A stretch of DNA of 64,000 nucleotides from Gammaproteobacteria bacterium (GCA_012960755.1 DUAT01000041.1:231166-295165), one strand, 5' to 3'; shown: positions 8,198 to 17,825, numbered from the stretch's first letter. Notes: a model not told the origin generated them from the letters alone. Translations and numbers: made by a program.

Positions 8198-9496
8198 TTA
8201 CTTGTAGTTTGAGTCAGGGAGTTCAAAGTAATTCAGGCCCCCCGCTTTGAGTTTTGAAGTGGCAGCCTGCAACTCACCGGCTCTATGATAAGGACCCAAT
8301 AAAACAACGAAGAGTATGCCATCTTCCACCGGCCTCTTCTGCACATAAGGTAACAGGCCTATGTCAGTCAGCGCCAGTTGCTGTCGTTCCGCACCTTCGA
8401 GTTGGGGAAAAACGCCCGTCTGAAGGATTTGTCCGCTAACGGGTAGATCAATTTGCGCCGGTTCTCCCCGTGGAACAAATGTGTCGGACAGGCTTTGTGA
8501 TTCTATAAGAGCGCCGGAGGTAAACATAGATGCTGCGTCTGTACGATTATCCTCGGTGGTTAATCGGGCGAACAGGATGACGGTAAAGATCAGAGCCAGC
8601 GCCAGTAGCCATTTTTGGCTATCCCGCCAAGGGTGCGAATCTGCTGTTGATGAGCTGACATCCCGATTTTCAACAGTGGAGATGGGGTTTACCCTGTCGT
8701 GAAGAGTTGGAATTTCAAGTTGTTCAGGTAGTGTTGGGGTGACTTGAGGAGGGTGACCGGCTTGTGATGCCAGGGCCAGGGATTCTGGCGCAGACACGAC
8801 AACGACCGTGACATTGTCCTTACCTCCGGCGTCGAGCGCCCTGTTGATCAGCTTGTCAGCCTTTTCCTGGTCAGAGCTCTCTTCCCCGAGAATGGACTCA
8901 ATAGTTGCGCTACCGACGCAATCAGTGAGGCCATCGCTACAGAGCAGAATTTTCTGATTTGGTCGCCATTTTTCGCTGATACTGTCTGCCTTTACCATTT
9001 CCAAGTGTTGAGTACCCAGAGCCTTGCTGATGCCGTTTCTTCTCGGGTCGTATGCTGCTTCTTCCTCTGTGATTTCACCATCATCGATCAGCGATTGAAC
9101 AAGTGAGTGATCGACGGTCAGTTGTGTAAGTGCACCATCAAACCGATAGGCGCGGGAATCGCCGACCCAATGAATGTTGAACAGGTTTCGCTGAGAATAG
9201 AGCAACACCAGGGTCGTCGCCATGTTGTTTGAAGAGATGTGACTCGCGGATACTTCTGCATTGAAAAATTCCTTGATTCGTTGATGGGCAACTTCTATCG
9301 CCTGATCAATATCAAGACCTTTGCGTACCTGGTTGATTACCGTGTAGGTTGAAATGGCACTGGCCACCTCGCCAAAACCATGTCCTCCCATGCCGTCAGC
9401 GACGATCCACAAAGCCGTGACCGGATCGCAGGCATAGCTGTCTTCATTGTTGTCCCTCATGTTGCCAACATGGGTCCTTGCGCCGAACTGGTTCAA
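8198..9496 (-). CDS. PP2C-family Ser/Thr phosphatase with membrane helix and SPOR-like tail
   Basis: The 432-residue protein has an N-terminal PP2C/Stp1-type phosphatase domain (about 1-236) with the metal-binding motifs RDNNED, ADGMGGHG (Asp34-Gly35), GDSRAYR, LCSDGLTD and GKDNVTVV. After a polar linker comes a single membrane helix (about 296-311). The tail (about 355-427) reads like a SPOR domain: ILQTGVFPQLEGAERQQL, then FVVLLGPYHRAGELQAATSKL. With a cytoplasmic phosphatase, the tail would be periplasmic, where SPOR domains bind peptidoglycan glycan strands at division sites. The start is TTG with an AGAGG site 6 bp upstream. The phosphatase call is firm; the SPOR assignment is by pattern only. 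Confidence 0.87.
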   Translation of the reverse strand: MNQFGARTHVGNMRDNNEDSYACDPVTALWIVADGMGGHGFGEVASAISTYTVINQVRKGLDIDQAIEVAHQRIKEFFNAEVSASHISSNNMATTLVLLYSQRNLFNIHWVGDSRAYRFDGALTQLTVDHSLVQSLIDDGEITEEEAAYDPRRNGISKALGTQHLEMVKADSISEKWRPNQKILLCSDGLTDCVGSATIESILGEESSDQEKADKLINRALDAGGKDNVTVVVVSAPESLALASQAGHPPQVTPTLPEQLEIPTLHDRVNPISTVENRDVSSSTADSHPWRDSQKWLLALALIFTVILFARLTTEDNRTDAASMFTSGALIESQSLSDTFVPRGEPAQIDLPVSGQILQTGVFPQLEGAERQQLALTDIGLLPYVQKRPVEDGILFVVLLGPYHRAGELQAATSKLKAGGLNYFELPDSNYK

Positions 9497-9568
9497 TCAA
9501 CACCTCTTTTGGTACTGCTGCGACTAGTATTGCTGCGATCCAAACGTTCAAGGCAATTGTGGATTATC

Positions 9569-9940
9569 TCAGACAAGTTTGCCACTATCTACTTGCTCAC
9601 GCTCGATTGAAACACTGACATTTTCTGCATTACTTAGCGCCCCGGGTTTGGAAACCCGCAGCTTGAGATTCGGCACCGAAAACTCCTTCAGTACCAGTTG
9701 TGCTGTTTGTTCCGCAAGCGTTTCGATCAATTGAAAGTGGCTGGATTCGACAAAGGTTGTCACACATTCTGAGATTGACGCGTAATTGCATGCAAAGGAT
9801 ATGTCATCGCTCTGTGCTGCGTCGCTGATATCCCAGCTGATCTCGATATCAATGACGAGCTTCTGCCGCGTATCCTGTTCCCAGTCATGAATACCGATCA
9901 GTGCATCTATTTTCAGGCCTTCTATGTAGATAGTATCCAT
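9569..9940 (-). CDS. folB: Dihydroneopterin aldolase
   Basis: FolB converts 7,8-dihydroneopterin to 6-hydroxymethyl-dihydropterin in folate synthesis. The 123-residue protein has the family start MDTIYIEGLKIDALIGIHDWE, the FQLIETLAEQ segment with the catalytic region, and the LRVSKPGAL strand with the conserved Lys. It lies 6 bp after tsaD, as in Pseudomonas, so the two are probably cotranscribed. Confidence 0.93.
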   Translation of the reverse strand: MDTIYIEGLKIDALIGIHDWEQDTRQKLVIDIEISWDISDAAQSDDISFACNYASISECVTTFVESSHFQLIETLAEQTAQLVLKEFSVPNLKLRVSKPGALSNAENVSVSIEREQVDSGKLV

Positions 9941-9946
9941 GTTTTT

Positions 9947-10966
9947 TTACCCAGGGGGACTGAGTTCGGGCATCGGCCATCGCGGCCGAACCGAAATTGA
10001 CAGATCTTCCAGATGCCCGAGTTTGAGACGTTGTAATCCTGCATAGGCGATCATCGCCCCATTGTCGGTACAGAGTTTAAGTTCAGGGTAATAGACCTGT
10101 GCACCGAGTTTATCCGTTAGCTTTTTCAGTTCTTTTCTGAGTGCTTCGTTGGCGCTGACACCACCGGCAATGATCAGAGACGTGTACCCGGTGTGTTCCA
10201 GGGCACGTTTACACTTGATACGAATGGTATCAACAACGGCAGTTTCAAAAGCCAGGGCAATGTCAGCCTTATCCTGCTGTGTAGGTGATTCGATACCGGC
10301 GAGGGTATTCATTGTAAAAGTCTTAAGGCCGCTGAAACTAAAGTCGAATCCGGGACGATCCGTCATCGGGCGGGGAAAGCGGTATTTTTTTACTTCGCCC
10401 ATCGTCGCCAGCGCTGCGACTTCCGGTCCGCCGGGATAGGCCAGACCGAGCATTTTCGCAACCTTGTCGAACGCCTCACCAGCGGCATCGTCAAGGGATT
10501 CACCCAGCAGTTCGTAATGGCCAAATTCCGTACAGGAAAGCAATTGTGTATGGCCACCGGAAACCAGCAATGCAAGAAAAGGATATTCGGGTTTGCTTTT
10601 CGCCAGCATTGTCGCGAGCAGGTGACCTTCCATGTGGTGGATACCCACAGCCGGGACGTTCCAGGCGTAAGCCAGGGATTTGGCAATACTGGCCCCCACC
10701 ATCAATGCACCGACCAGTCCGGGTCCGGCAGTGTAGGCGATCCCGTCAATCTGGCTGACTGTTGTATTGCTTTCGGTCAGCGCCTGGCGAATCATGGGCA
10801 AGGTCTTGCGAATATGGTCACGGGAGGCGAGCTCAGGCACTACGCCACCGTAGACTTTGTGCAGTTCCACCTGGCTGTATAATAAATCAGAGATCAGGCC
10901 CAGCTGATCATCATAGATGGCGACGCCAGTTTCATCACAGGACGTTTCGATACCAATAACACGCAT
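9947..10966 (-). CDS. tsaD: tRNA N6-threonylcarbamoyladenosine transferase subunit
   Basis: TsaD, with TsaB and TsaE, places the threonylcarbamoyl group on A37 of ANN-decoding tRNAs. The protein has about 339 residues. It shows the N-terminal [12 protein letters not shown], the metal-binding HMEGHLLA (HxxxH), LVSGGHTQL and the C-terminal [11 protein letters not shown]. The ATG at 10966 gives the usual MRVIGIETS start; an ATG at 10975 three codons earlier is also possible. It is divergent from rpsU, the conserved arrangement in gammaproteobacteria. Confidence 0.96.
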   Translation of the reverse strand: MRVIGIETSCDETGVAIYDDQLGLISDLLYSQVELHKVYGGVVPELASRDHIRKTLPMIRQALTESNTTVSQIDGIAYTAGPGLVGALMVGASIAKSLAYAWNVPAVGIHHMEGHLLATMLAKSKPEYPFLALLVSGGHTQLLSCTEFGHYELLGESLDDAAGEAFDKVAKMLGLAYPGGPEVAALATMGEVKKYRFPRPMTDRPGFDFSFSGLKTFTMNTLAGIESPTQQDKADIALAFETAVVDTIRIKCKRALEHTGYTSLIIAGGVSANEALRKELKKLTDKLGAQVYYPELKLCTDNGAMIAYAGLQRLKLGHLEDLSISVRPRWPMPELSPPG

Positions 10967-11090
10967 GATTTTCATAAAAAAGAATTAGCGGTGTATGTTA
11001 CTGATTTTCGAGGTAAAAATCCGTTCTCCTTGCGGTGGATGGTGCTGGAATGGCACAGAGCTCAGGGTATTTATCGTGGATTTTGAAGTT

Positions 11091-11119
11091 TTGCAATTTT
11101 TTGTCGATACCGCTAGAAT
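11091..11119 (+). promoter_or_regulatory. Promoter of the rpsU-yqeY-dnaG group
   Basis: TTGCAA (11091-11096) and TAGAAT (11114-11119) are separated by 17 bp, a good sigma-70 promoter. Transcription would start near 11126, leaving a 25-base leader with GGAGGA just before the rpsU ATG at 11151. Confidence 0.75.
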
Positions 11120-11150
11120 GCGCACCCTTCGCGGAGGAGTAAACCGATTA

Positions 11151-11366
11151 ATGCCTTATGTTAAAGTAAAAGAGAACGAGCCTTTTGATGTGGCTCTACG
11201 TCGATTCAAGAGATCTTGTGAAAAAGCCGGTGTCCTGGCTGAAGTTCGGCGTCGTGAATTCTATGAAAAACCCACCTCTGTCCGTAAGCGTAAAGCAGCT
11301 GCTGCCGTAAAACGTCATGCCAAGAAAGTTCAGCGTGAATCCAGAAGAATGGAACGTCTGTACTAG
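11151..11366 (+). CDS. rpsU: 30S ribosomal protein bS21
   Basis: bS21 is a small basic protein of the 30S subunit. It has 71 residues, beginning [21 protein letters not shown] and ending RRMERLY, the family signature. The frame is open upstream, but the ATG at 11151 follows GGAGGA at 11133-11138 and lies 31 bp after the -10 box, so the longer forms are wrong. It is the first gene of the macromolecular synthesis group rpsU-yqeY-dnaG-rpoD. Confidence 0.97.
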   Translation: MPYVKVKENEPFDVALRRFKRSCEKAGVLAEVRRREFYEKPTSVRKRKAAAAVKRHAKKVQRESRRMERLY

Positions 11367-11450
11367 GAACATCGGGACTTTAATTTGTATAGGCATTAAT
11401 CCTCGCCGCCAATTTCTCAGCCTGGGCTGATCTTGGGAGAGAATGGGAAC

Positions 11451-11903
11451 ATGTCATCCTCAGAAATAAAAGAACGATTTGAAGCTTCCGTGAAAGACGC
11501 CATGCGCGCCCGTGATAAACAGCGCCTGGGTGTTTTGCGATTGATCATGTCTGAGTTCAAGAGAGTCGAAGTTGATGAGCGAATCGAGCTGGATGACACC
11601 CGGGTTCTTGTCATCCTCGATAAAATGGTAAAACAAAGAAGAGACTCGCTTTCCCAGTATGAGCAGGCCGATCGGCAGGACCTGGTGCAGCAGGAATCAT
11701 TTGAATTGGACCTGCTGAAGGAATTCATGCCGGAAGCACTCGATGAGGCTGCTGTTAGCGCAATAATTGATCAGGCAATAGCCGAGACCGGGGCGAGTTC
11801 CATGAAGGACATGGGCAGGCTGATGGGGATTGTCCGTCCCCAGGTTCAGGGTCGGGCAGATATGGGCGCAATCAGCACGATTGTTAAACAAAGATTACAA
11901 TAA
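11451..11903 (+). CDS. yqeY: GatB/YqeY domain protein
   Basis: YqeY-family proteins resemble the tRNA-binding tail of GatB; their cellular role is not established. The 150-residue protein shows MRARDKQRLGVLRLI, the LLKEFMPEALDE segment and the terminal GMGRLMG-like MKDMGRLMGIV with RADMGAIS. I chose the ATG at 11451; a TTG at 11433 would add six residues. A hairpin TCAGCC-TG-GGCTGA lies just upstream at 11417-11430, without a T-run. Insertion between rpsU and dnaG matches Pseudomonas. Confidence 0.92.
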   Translation: MSSSEIKERFEASVKDAMRARDKQRLGVLRLIMSEFKRVEVDERIELDDTRVLVILDKMVKQRRDSLSQYEQADRQDLVQQESFELDLLKEFMPEALDEAAVSAIIDQAIAETGASSMKDMGRLMGIVRPQVQGRADMGAISTIVKQRLQ

Positions 11904-12029
11904 CTGCCTGGCAAGTTCTGCTGGCAAATTGTAGTGCCATCCACACAGGACACGACACCGGTTATTCTTGCCTTTAACCAGGTCCGATGCCATTGTGGGT
12001 GACCTCAATATCAACCACACCAGACACCC

Positions 12030-13889
12030 TTGATACCTCCTGATTTCATAGACGAACTGCTTGCTCGAACGGACATCGTCGAAATAGTGGATTCTCGCGT
12101 TAGCCTCAAGAAAACAGGTCAGAACTACTCGGGGTTGTGTCCTTTCCATACTGAAAAATCGCCTTCATTTACCGTGAGCCCGAACAAGCAATTTTACTAT
12201 TGCTTTGGTTGCCAGGCATCAGGGAGTGCCCTGAAGTTCGTGATGGAATTCGACCGTATGGATTTTATCGCGGCCGTCGAGATGCTTGCCGGCAGGGCCG
12301 GGATGGAAGTTCCCAGGAGCACCAATGTCTCTTCGGAAAAGCAACAACAACGGAAATCCATATACAACATACTTGATCAGTCTTCGTCGTTCTATTCCCA
12401 GCAACTGCGTCATCACAAAGAGAAATCCAGGGCGGTGGATTATCTGAAATCAAGGGGTTTAACCGGTGAAATCGCCCGGGACTTTGGTATCGGTTTTGCC
12501 CCACCGGGGTGGGATAACCTGTATTCAGAACTGGCCAAGACAAACCTGGAACGACAGTTGTTAATCGAATCAGGCATGGCAATCGAAAAAGACAAGGACA
12601 ATACCTCGGATGACCGTGTATACGATCGATTTCGAGAGCGGGTTATGTTCCCTATTCGCGATCTCCGGGGTCGTGTTATCGCTTTTGGCGGCAGGATCAT
12701 CGGCGATGGGAAGCCAAAATACCTGAATTCACCGGAAACACCCGTGTTTCACAAGGGCAGGGAGCTGTATGGGCTCTATGAGGCCAGGCAGAGGAACCGG
12801 CGCCTTGATCAGTTGCTGGTCGTCGAGGGTTACTTGGATGTGGTTGCGCTGGCCCAGTATGGCGTCAATTACAGTGTCGCGACCCTCGGGACGGCAACGA
12901 CAGATGAACACCTGGATCGGCTCTTTCGCATGGTGCCAACCGTGGTGTTTTGTTTCGATGGTGATTCGGCTGGGTCAAATGCGGCCTGGAAAGCCCTTGT
13001 TATTGCCTTGTCACATATGAAAGATGGCAGAAGTGCCCGGTTCCTGTTTGTGCCCGATGGTGAGGATCCTGATTCGCTGATTAGATCCGAGGGAAAAGAC
13101 AAATTTGAATGGCGGATTGACCAGGCCATGCACCTGCCTGACTTTTTCTTTGAAAAACTGCTAGGCGAGGTGGACGTCGATACCATTGACGGCAAAGCCC
13201 ATCTCAGTAAATTGGCCATGCCTATGATCATGAAAATCCCCGTGGGCGTGTTCCGTGAGCTAATGATCGGCCGGTTGTCTGAAATGACGAATCTGGCGGG
13301 AGACAAGTTGCTTGAGTTATCAGGCGCGAAGCCTGGTTCATCGGGCTACCAACCCGCAATCGTTGCAGTGGATCAGCCCCCGGCAGAGGGCTGGGATGAA
13401 TATTCACCCGATGAATACGATGGGCAATACGATGATTATTATCCGGATCAGCTACCGCAATCCTCGGACCTCGCCAACAAGGCAATTTCCTTGCTGCTGA
13501 GACAGCCAGAATTGTGCAACATCGTCGAAGAAAGCCATTACACGATTCTGGAGTCTGCGGGCGGTTGTGGATTATTGCTGGAAATCGTCCGGGTAATATT
13601 GGTAGAGGAAATTCGTTCCCCCGTGCTTCTGCTGGCGAAATACCAGGATCGGGTCGAATTTACCCTGCTCAAACAATTAGCCGAGCAGGAACAGTTACTG
13701 GGCATTGCAGACCTGCCGGACCAGTATCTTGGCGTTATCAACAAGCTTAGAAAAAAGATTGATGAGAAGGTGAGCGAGGAGCTTAAACGACCCCTCGTAC
13801 ACAAGGCACTGAAAGATATGAACGAAGAGGAAAAACAGCAGCTGCGGGATCTGACCGTAAGAAAGGCTACGAACCGACCAATGAAATAA
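12030..13889 (+). CDS. dnaG: DNA primase
   Basis: DnaG makes RNA primers for replication. The 619-residue protein has the CHC2 zinc finger (Cys37, His40, Cys58, Cys61), the Toprim core with VVEGYLDVVALAQYG and FCFDGDSAG, and a C-terminal DnaB-interacting region (roughly 470-619). The acidic stretch EYSPDEYDGQYDDYYPD lies in the linker before it. The only usable start is TTG at 12030: the frame is closed by TGA at 12000 and has no ATG or GTG before homology begins (IPPDFIDELLARTDIV). There is no strong ribosome site, which would fit the low DnaG level needed. Confidence 0.95.
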   Translation: MIPPDFIDELLARTDIVEIVDSRVSLKKTGQNYSGLCPFHTEKSPSFTVSPNKQFYYCFGCQASGSALKFVMEFDRMDFIAAVEMLAGRAGMEVPRSTNVSSEKQQQRKSIYNILDQSSSFYSQQLRHHKEKSRAVDYLKSRGLTGEIARDFGIGFAPPGWDNLYSELAKTNLERQLLIESGMAIEKDKDNTSDDRVYDRFRERVMFPIRDLRGRVIAFGGRIIGDGKPKYLNSPETPVFHKGRELYGLYEARQRNRRLDQLLVVEGYLDVVALAQYGVNYSVATLGTATTDEHLDRLFRMVPTVVFCFDGDSAGSNAAWKALVIALSHMKDGRSARFLFVPDGEDPDSLIRSEGKDKFEWRIDQAMHLPDFFFEKLLGEVDVDTIDGKAHLSKLAMPMIMKIPVGVFRELMIGRLSEMTNLAGDKLLELSGAKPGSSGYQPAIVAVDQPPAEGWDEYSPDEYDGQYDDYYPDQLPQSSDLANKAISLLLRQPELCNIVEESHYTILESAGGCGLLLEIVRVILVEEIRSPVLLLAKYQDRVEFTLLKQLAEQEQLLGIADLPDQYLGVINKLRKKIDEKVSEELKRPLVHKALKDMNEEEKQQLRDLTVRKATNRPMK

Positions 13890-13915
13890 CCATGTAAGCG
13901 GTTGCCACAGAACTT

Positions 13916-13933
13916 CCCGTTTACGGGCTTTTT
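13916..13933 (+). terminator. Weak terminator-like hairpin after dnaG
   Basis: CCCG-TTTA-CGGG is followed by C and five T residues. The stem is only 4 bp, so termination would be partial at best. In E. coli the dnaG-rpoD junction carries an mRNA processing site; this hairpin could serve a similar balancing role, but that is inference. Confidence 0.35.
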
Positions 13934-13947
13934 ACGTGTTTTCTATT

Positions 13948-14005
13948 GTTTATGCATGTTTTTATGCACGCTTTTATGCGTGTTACATGCATGTTTTATG
14001 CCTGT
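13948..14005 (+). repeat. Five-copy 11-12 bp imperfect tandem repeat
   Basis: Five consecutive units follow the consensus TTTTATGCAYGT: 13948-13959, 13960-13971, 13972-13983, 13984-13994 and 13995-14005. Units keep the ATGC core and a trailing YGY while the T-run varies. The array lies between dnaG and rpoD, about 75 bp before the putative rpoD -10 box. Its function is unknown. Every unit contains ATGC. Confidence 0.8.
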
Positions 14006-14078
14006 TTTGTGTCGGGTAGGTTCCTGAATTCTCGCACCAAATCAGTCACTTGAAGTGGAATAACACAATAAGTGTGGC

Positions 14079-14084
14079 TATAAT
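14079..14084 (+). promoter_or_regulatory. Putative rpoD -10 box
   Basis: A perfect TATAAT lies 38 bp before the rpoD ATG. The nearest -35-like element, TTGAAG at 14050-14055, is 23 bp away, too far for a standard promoter, so the -35 contact must be weak or the start is helped by a factor. Confidence 0.5.
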
Positions 14085-14122
14085 GTCCGGCTCCTTTTCT
14101 CACCAAACCCCTAAGGAATTGT

Positions 14123-15940
14123 ATGGCAAGTGGATTAGCAAAACAGGAGTCTCGGTTGAAAGACCTTATCAGCCGTGGGCGGGAACAAGGCTACCTCACA
14201 TATGCAGAGGTCAACGACCATCTGCCTGATGACATATCAGATCCTGAGCAGATCGAAGACATTATCGGCATGATAAACGACATGGGGATTGCGGTTCACG
14301 AAACCGCCCCGGAGACCGATGATCAAATGCTCGAAGGTGACTCAACTGATGAGTTAGCGGCTGAGGAAGCGGCAGCTGTTTTAGTGGCAGTTGAAAATGA
14401 GGCAGGTAGAACCACTGACCCTGTTCGCATGTACATGCGTGAAATGGGTACTGTCGAATTGTTAACCCGGGAAGGTGAAATTATTATCGCGAAGCGGATC
14501 GAGGAAGGCATCCGCGATGTGTTGCATGCTGTTGCACAATTTCCCGGCGTACCAGAGATAATTCTGGCGGATTATAAAGCTTCCCAGGAAGAAGACGGCA
14601 AGTTACTGGACGTTATTATTGGCTACCTCGACCCCGTCGAACATGTCATGGCAGCTGCCCAGGTTGTTCCGGGCGAAAAGAAGGACGAAGACGAGGAGGA
14701 AGAAGACAGGGGACCCGATCCCGAACTCGCCTTGAAGCGGTTTACGGATATTGAAAAACAACTGAAGAAGATCGAGCGCGTCATTAAAAAGCATGGTCGC
14801 GGATCGCCACAGGCTGCAAAAGAACTGGCTCTCCTGGGTGATAGTTTCCAGTTCTTTAAATTCGTACCCAAACACTACGACAAGATCGTCAAGGTAGTGC
14901 GTAATGTTCATGCGCAAATTCGGCGCTCTGAACGACATATCATGAATACCTGCATTCGTCGTGCACGCATGCCGCGCAGTGTATTTCTCGAGAAGTTCTC
15001 TGGCAAGGAAAATGATTTCAAATTTGTCCAGAAGCAGATCAAGGCAGGTTTTGCAGGCCTGGCGAATTTTGAAGAGGAAATTATCCGCAGTCAGAAGAAA
15101 ATCAAACAAGCATCCAACGCTTGTGGACTCACTTCAACAGAGATCAAGGACATCAATCGACGCATGTCCATCGGGGAAGCAAAAGCCCGCCGTGCGAAGA
15201 AAGACATGGTTGAAGCTAACCTGCGTCTGGTTATATCCATTGCCAAGAAATACACCAACCGCGGACTACAGTTCCTTGATCTTATCCAGGAAGGCAATAT
15301 TGGACTGATGAAGGCTGTTGATAAATTTGAGTATCGTCGCGGATACAAATTCTCAACCTATGCCACCTGGTGGATTCGTCAGGCGATTACACGTTCCATC
15401 GCTGACCAGGCAAGGACCATCCGAATTCCGGTTCATATGATTGAGACAATTAACAAGTTGTCCCGTGTTTCCCGGCAAATGCTGCAGGAAATGGGTCGGG
15501 AGCCGACCCCCGAGGAAATTGGCGTACGTATGGAGCTGCCGGAAGACAAGGTCCGTAGGGTGTTGAAGATTGCGAAAGAACCTATCTCGATGGAAACACC
15601 TATTGGTGATGACGAAGATTCGCATTTGGGAGATTTCCTTGATTCGAACAACAACCTGAGTGAAGGTGCCTCTGTGGGTTCGCCGGTTGATACCGCGACC
15701 GATGAAGGTTTGCGAGAAGCCACAAAAGGTATCCTTTCCGGTCTGACGGCCAGGGAAGCCAAGGTACTCAGGATGCGATTCGGCATAGATATGAACACTG
15801 ACCATACCCTCGAGGAAGTGGGCAAACAGTTTGATGTGACTCGTGAACGTATTCGCCAGATCGAGGCCAAGGCTTTAAGGAAGCTCAGGCATCCGACTCG
15901 ATCGGATCACCTGAAGACATTTCTGGATGAGACATCCTAG
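14123..15940 (+). CDS. rpoD: RNA polymerase primary sigma factor (sigma-70)
   Basis: RpoD is the housekeeping sigma factor. The 605-residue protein has region 1.1 at the N-terminus, region 1.2 ([22 protein letters not shown]), the non-conserved insert with an acidic [13 protein letters not shown] stretch, regions 2.1-2.4 ([30 protein letters not shown]), region 3 and region 4.2 with the helix-turn-helix [20 protein letters not shown]. It closes the rpsU-yqeY-dnaG-rpoD group and is followed by a strong terminator. Confidence 0.98.
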   Translation: MASGLAKQESRLKDLISRGREQGYLTYAEVNDHLPDDISDPEQIEDIIGMINDMGIAVHETAPETDDQMLEGDSTDELAAEEAAAVLVAVENEAGRTTDPVRMYMREMGTVELLTREGEIIIAKRIEEGIRDVLHAVAQFPGVPEIILADYKASQEEDGKLLDVIIGYLDPVEHVMAAAQVVPGEKKDEDEEEEDRGPDPELALKRFTDIEKQLKKIERVIKKHGRGSPQAAKELALLGDSFQFFKFVPKHYDKIVKVVRNVHAQIRRSERHIMNTCIRRARMPRSVFLEKFSGKENDFKFVQKQIKAGFAGLANFEEEIIRSQKKIKQASNACGLTSTEIKDINRRMSIGEAKARRAKKDMVEANLRLVISIAKKYTNRGLQFLDLIQEGNIGLMKAVDKFEYRRGYKFSTYATWWIRQAITRSIADQARTIRIPVHMIETINKLSRVSRQMLQEMGREPTPEEIGVRMELPEDKVRRVLKIAKEPISMETPIGDDEDSHLGDFLDSNNNLSEGASVGSPVDTATDEGLREATKGILSGLTAREAKVLRMRFGIDMNTDHTLEEVGKQFDVTRERIRQIEAKALRKLRHPTRSDHLKTFLDETS

Positions 15941-15992
15941 GAGACTGACCGAGAATAGAGAACCTGATCCTGTTTTAAAACGGTGTTAAAGG

Positions 15993-16016
15993 GGCCTGCA
16001 CATAGCAGGCCTTTTT
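15993..16016 (+). terminator. Rho-independent terminator of rpoD
   Basis: A perfect 7 bp stem GGCCTGC / GCAGGCC with loop ACATA is followed by five T residues. It ends transcription about 50 bp after the rpoD stop, before the convergent gene at 16050. Confidence 0.93.
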
Positions 16017-16049
16017 ATTGGTGCAGTATTTTCGGTTCTGAATCATCGA

Positions 16050-16883
16050 TCAGTCTGAGGATGTTAACCGCGCCAGGAAATCTGTTAATGCTGGCGCCTG
16101 TTTTACATCCTTAAAATCGCTCAATCTCTCGAACACATCCGCAGCGGCTTCGTGGAAACCGGCTGGCAACCCGGCAGTTGCGAATGTCGCCGCAATTTCC
16201 TGCATCTCACCGGAAAATCGCCAGGCTTTGCTGGCGTTGTCTGTGATCCTGTTTGCCGTTTGCTTGCTGAAATCTTCGCCCCACTGGGACTGTAGAAACT
16301 CCCTGACACCCTCGTGCTCAGCAACTGCAAGTATTGCCGCCAGCAACGCCGTTGTGCCTTTGGTGTATGCGGCAAAAGTCATCTTCAGGGCTGAAGCTGA
16401 CCCGATCTTGTCGTTTAATACCGTCGCGTTGAGTGCGGACCCGGCAAACACACGGGCGATGTCGTTCGCCCGGTCTCCGGAGAGGTACAATTGCGTGTCA
16501 GTTGACGGGTCCCAGGCAGGACCACCGATGATACCGCCGTCGACGCAATCAATACCCTGCTTGCCAAGTTGTGCATGAATTGAGCGGGTACGTTGCGGTG
16601 AAATCGCGTTGGTCTCGACAAAAATACCCTGGAACCGGTGGTTTGATGTCAAAAGGGCAACTTCGTTGGCCGAGCTCGGAGGACAAATACTCAAAACAAT
16701 ATCCGCCTGAGCAAACATTTCCTGCGTGTTGTCAGTCCCTTCAAGTCCGGCACGTCGGGCTCGGTTTGCGGTATCCTGGCTACGGTTGTTACTCTGCCAC
16801 AGGACCCTGTGGCCGTTGCTCACCGCGGCTGCACCGACGGAAGCTCCCATGGCGCCGGGGCTGATCAAGGCTATGGTTGTCAT
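16050..16883 (-). CDS. NAD(P)-dependent oxidoreductase, beta-hydroxyacid dehydrogenase family with DUF1932
   Basis: The 277-residue protein has an N-terminal Rossmann fold with the loop ISPGAMGASVG, the VLSICPP strand end and a helical C-terminal half resembling DUF1932 (KMTFAAYTKGTTALLAAILA). Members of this group reduce or oxidise 2- or 3-hydroxy acids; the substrate cannot be told from sequence. The conserved DGGIIGGPAW segment corresponds to the substrate-binding D-G-G of 3-hydroxyisobutyrate dehydrogenases. The start overlaps the stop of the upstream metallophosphatase by ATGA, so they form an operon. Confidence 0.8.
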   Translation of the reverse strand: MTTIALISPGAMGASVGAAAVSNGHRVLWQSNNRSQDTANRARRAGLEGTDNTQEMFAQADIVLSICPPSSANEVALLTSNHRFQGIFVETNAISPQRTRSIHAQLGKQGIDCVDGGIIGGPAWDPSTDTQLYLSGDRANDIARVFAGSALNATVLNDKIGSASALKMTFAAYTKGTTALLAAILAVAEHEGVREFLQSQWGEDFSKQTANRITDNASKAWRFSGEMQEIAATFATAGLPAGFHEAAADVFERLSDFKDVKQAPALTDFLARLTSSD

Positions 16884-17668
16884 CTGCTAAATTGCCCCTG
16901 GTAGTTATAGCTGTATACGAATCCGGCTGAACCGAGATAAATACCACCATCGACATTGCAACAGTGACCATCTGCATAGTTTCGTGCTGCAGTCACTGCC
17001 GAGGGGTCAATGTCCTGAACAAAGGGAATCGGTGTATGGCCATGAATCAGGCTTTTTCCGCCGTACATTTTTAGCAGCAAATGTGCCTGTCGGGGGCCGC
17101 TGATGCCGAGATCAAAAGCGCCCCGGCCGGAAAACTCAATCAGGACCCGCTGCCAAAGGTCACTATCCTCATTTTCCATCAGTTTGAGAAAAAAATCGTT
17201 AACCTCATCGATGCTCGTCCCATAATTGACATAGGAAAGGTTGTCACCGTGAATTAATAATCGATCCCCGACCTGCGCCATGGCGGGCAACTGGCAAAGC
17301 CAGCTGATATGAGCATCGGTGATGTTTCCCATCTCTGCCTGCTGGCCACCCCATTGAATCCACTGTTGCCACAATTGCTGGCCACAGTTAGTGTCAACAA
17401 ACTTGTTTGCAGCAAGAAACATGAGTTCATGATTCCCCATCAAGCACTGCACAACACCACCTACCGTGTTCGCCTGCTGTTGGATCTTCATGGTGAGGTC
17501 GAGGCAGGCTACCGCCTGGTTACCCCGGTCGAATAAATCGCCAATAAGCCAGAGCTGGTTGTCTGCTGCACGCCAGTCGAGATTTTTATCGACAATTTCA
17601 GCTTGTCTTAGTAGGGCTTCGTATTCTGGATAGTGACCGTGGAGATCACCGATAACGTGTATTTGCAT
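16880..17668 (-). CDS. Metallophosphoesterase, ApaH/PrpE-like
   Basis: The 262-residue protein is a calcineurin-type metallophosphoesterase with the full motif set: [22 protein letters not shown] and the terminal HGHTPIP. Such enzymes dephosphorylate diadenosine polyphosphates or phosphoproteins; the exact substrate is not evident, and it is not a close match to canonical ApaH. I chose the ATG at 17668, which gives [11 protein letters not shown]; a TTG at 17692 would add eight residues. It is divergent from the cysD gene. Confidence 0.83.
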   Translation of the reverse strand: MQIHVIGDLHGHYPEYEALLRQAEIVDKNLDWRAADNQLWLIGDLFDRGNQAVACLDLTMKIQQQANTVGGVVQCLMGNHELMFLAANKFVDTNCGQQLWQQWIQWGGQQAEMGNITDAHISWLCQLPAMAQVGDRLLIHGDNLSYVNYGTSIDEVNDFFLKLMENEDSDLWQRVLIEFSGRGAFDLGISGPRQAHLLLKMYGGKSLIHGHTPIPFVQDIDPSAVTAARNYADGHCCNVDGGIYLGSAGFVYSYNYQGQFSR

Positions 17669-17825
17669 TGCGTGTTCGCTTCCGGACTGCAAAAAAGAAC
17701 GGATGAATTATTACATGTTCGGCGTTGCACCGTACTCATCTGGTGACCGATTCGAGAGGTTTCTTTTTGTTAATGTCGCAATGTGCAGTATTTTGAGAAT
17801 GTGCTGTGTTTACAGTAGTGCTCCC

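Noticed and set aside
11417..11430. TCAGCC-TG-GGCTGA hairpin before yqeY as a terminator
   Set aside because: No T-run follows, and the downstream genes belong to the same conserved group.
14603..15109. 168-codon minus-strand open frame inside rpoD
   Set aside because: It is antisense to the conserved sigma factor sequence and is not protein-like.
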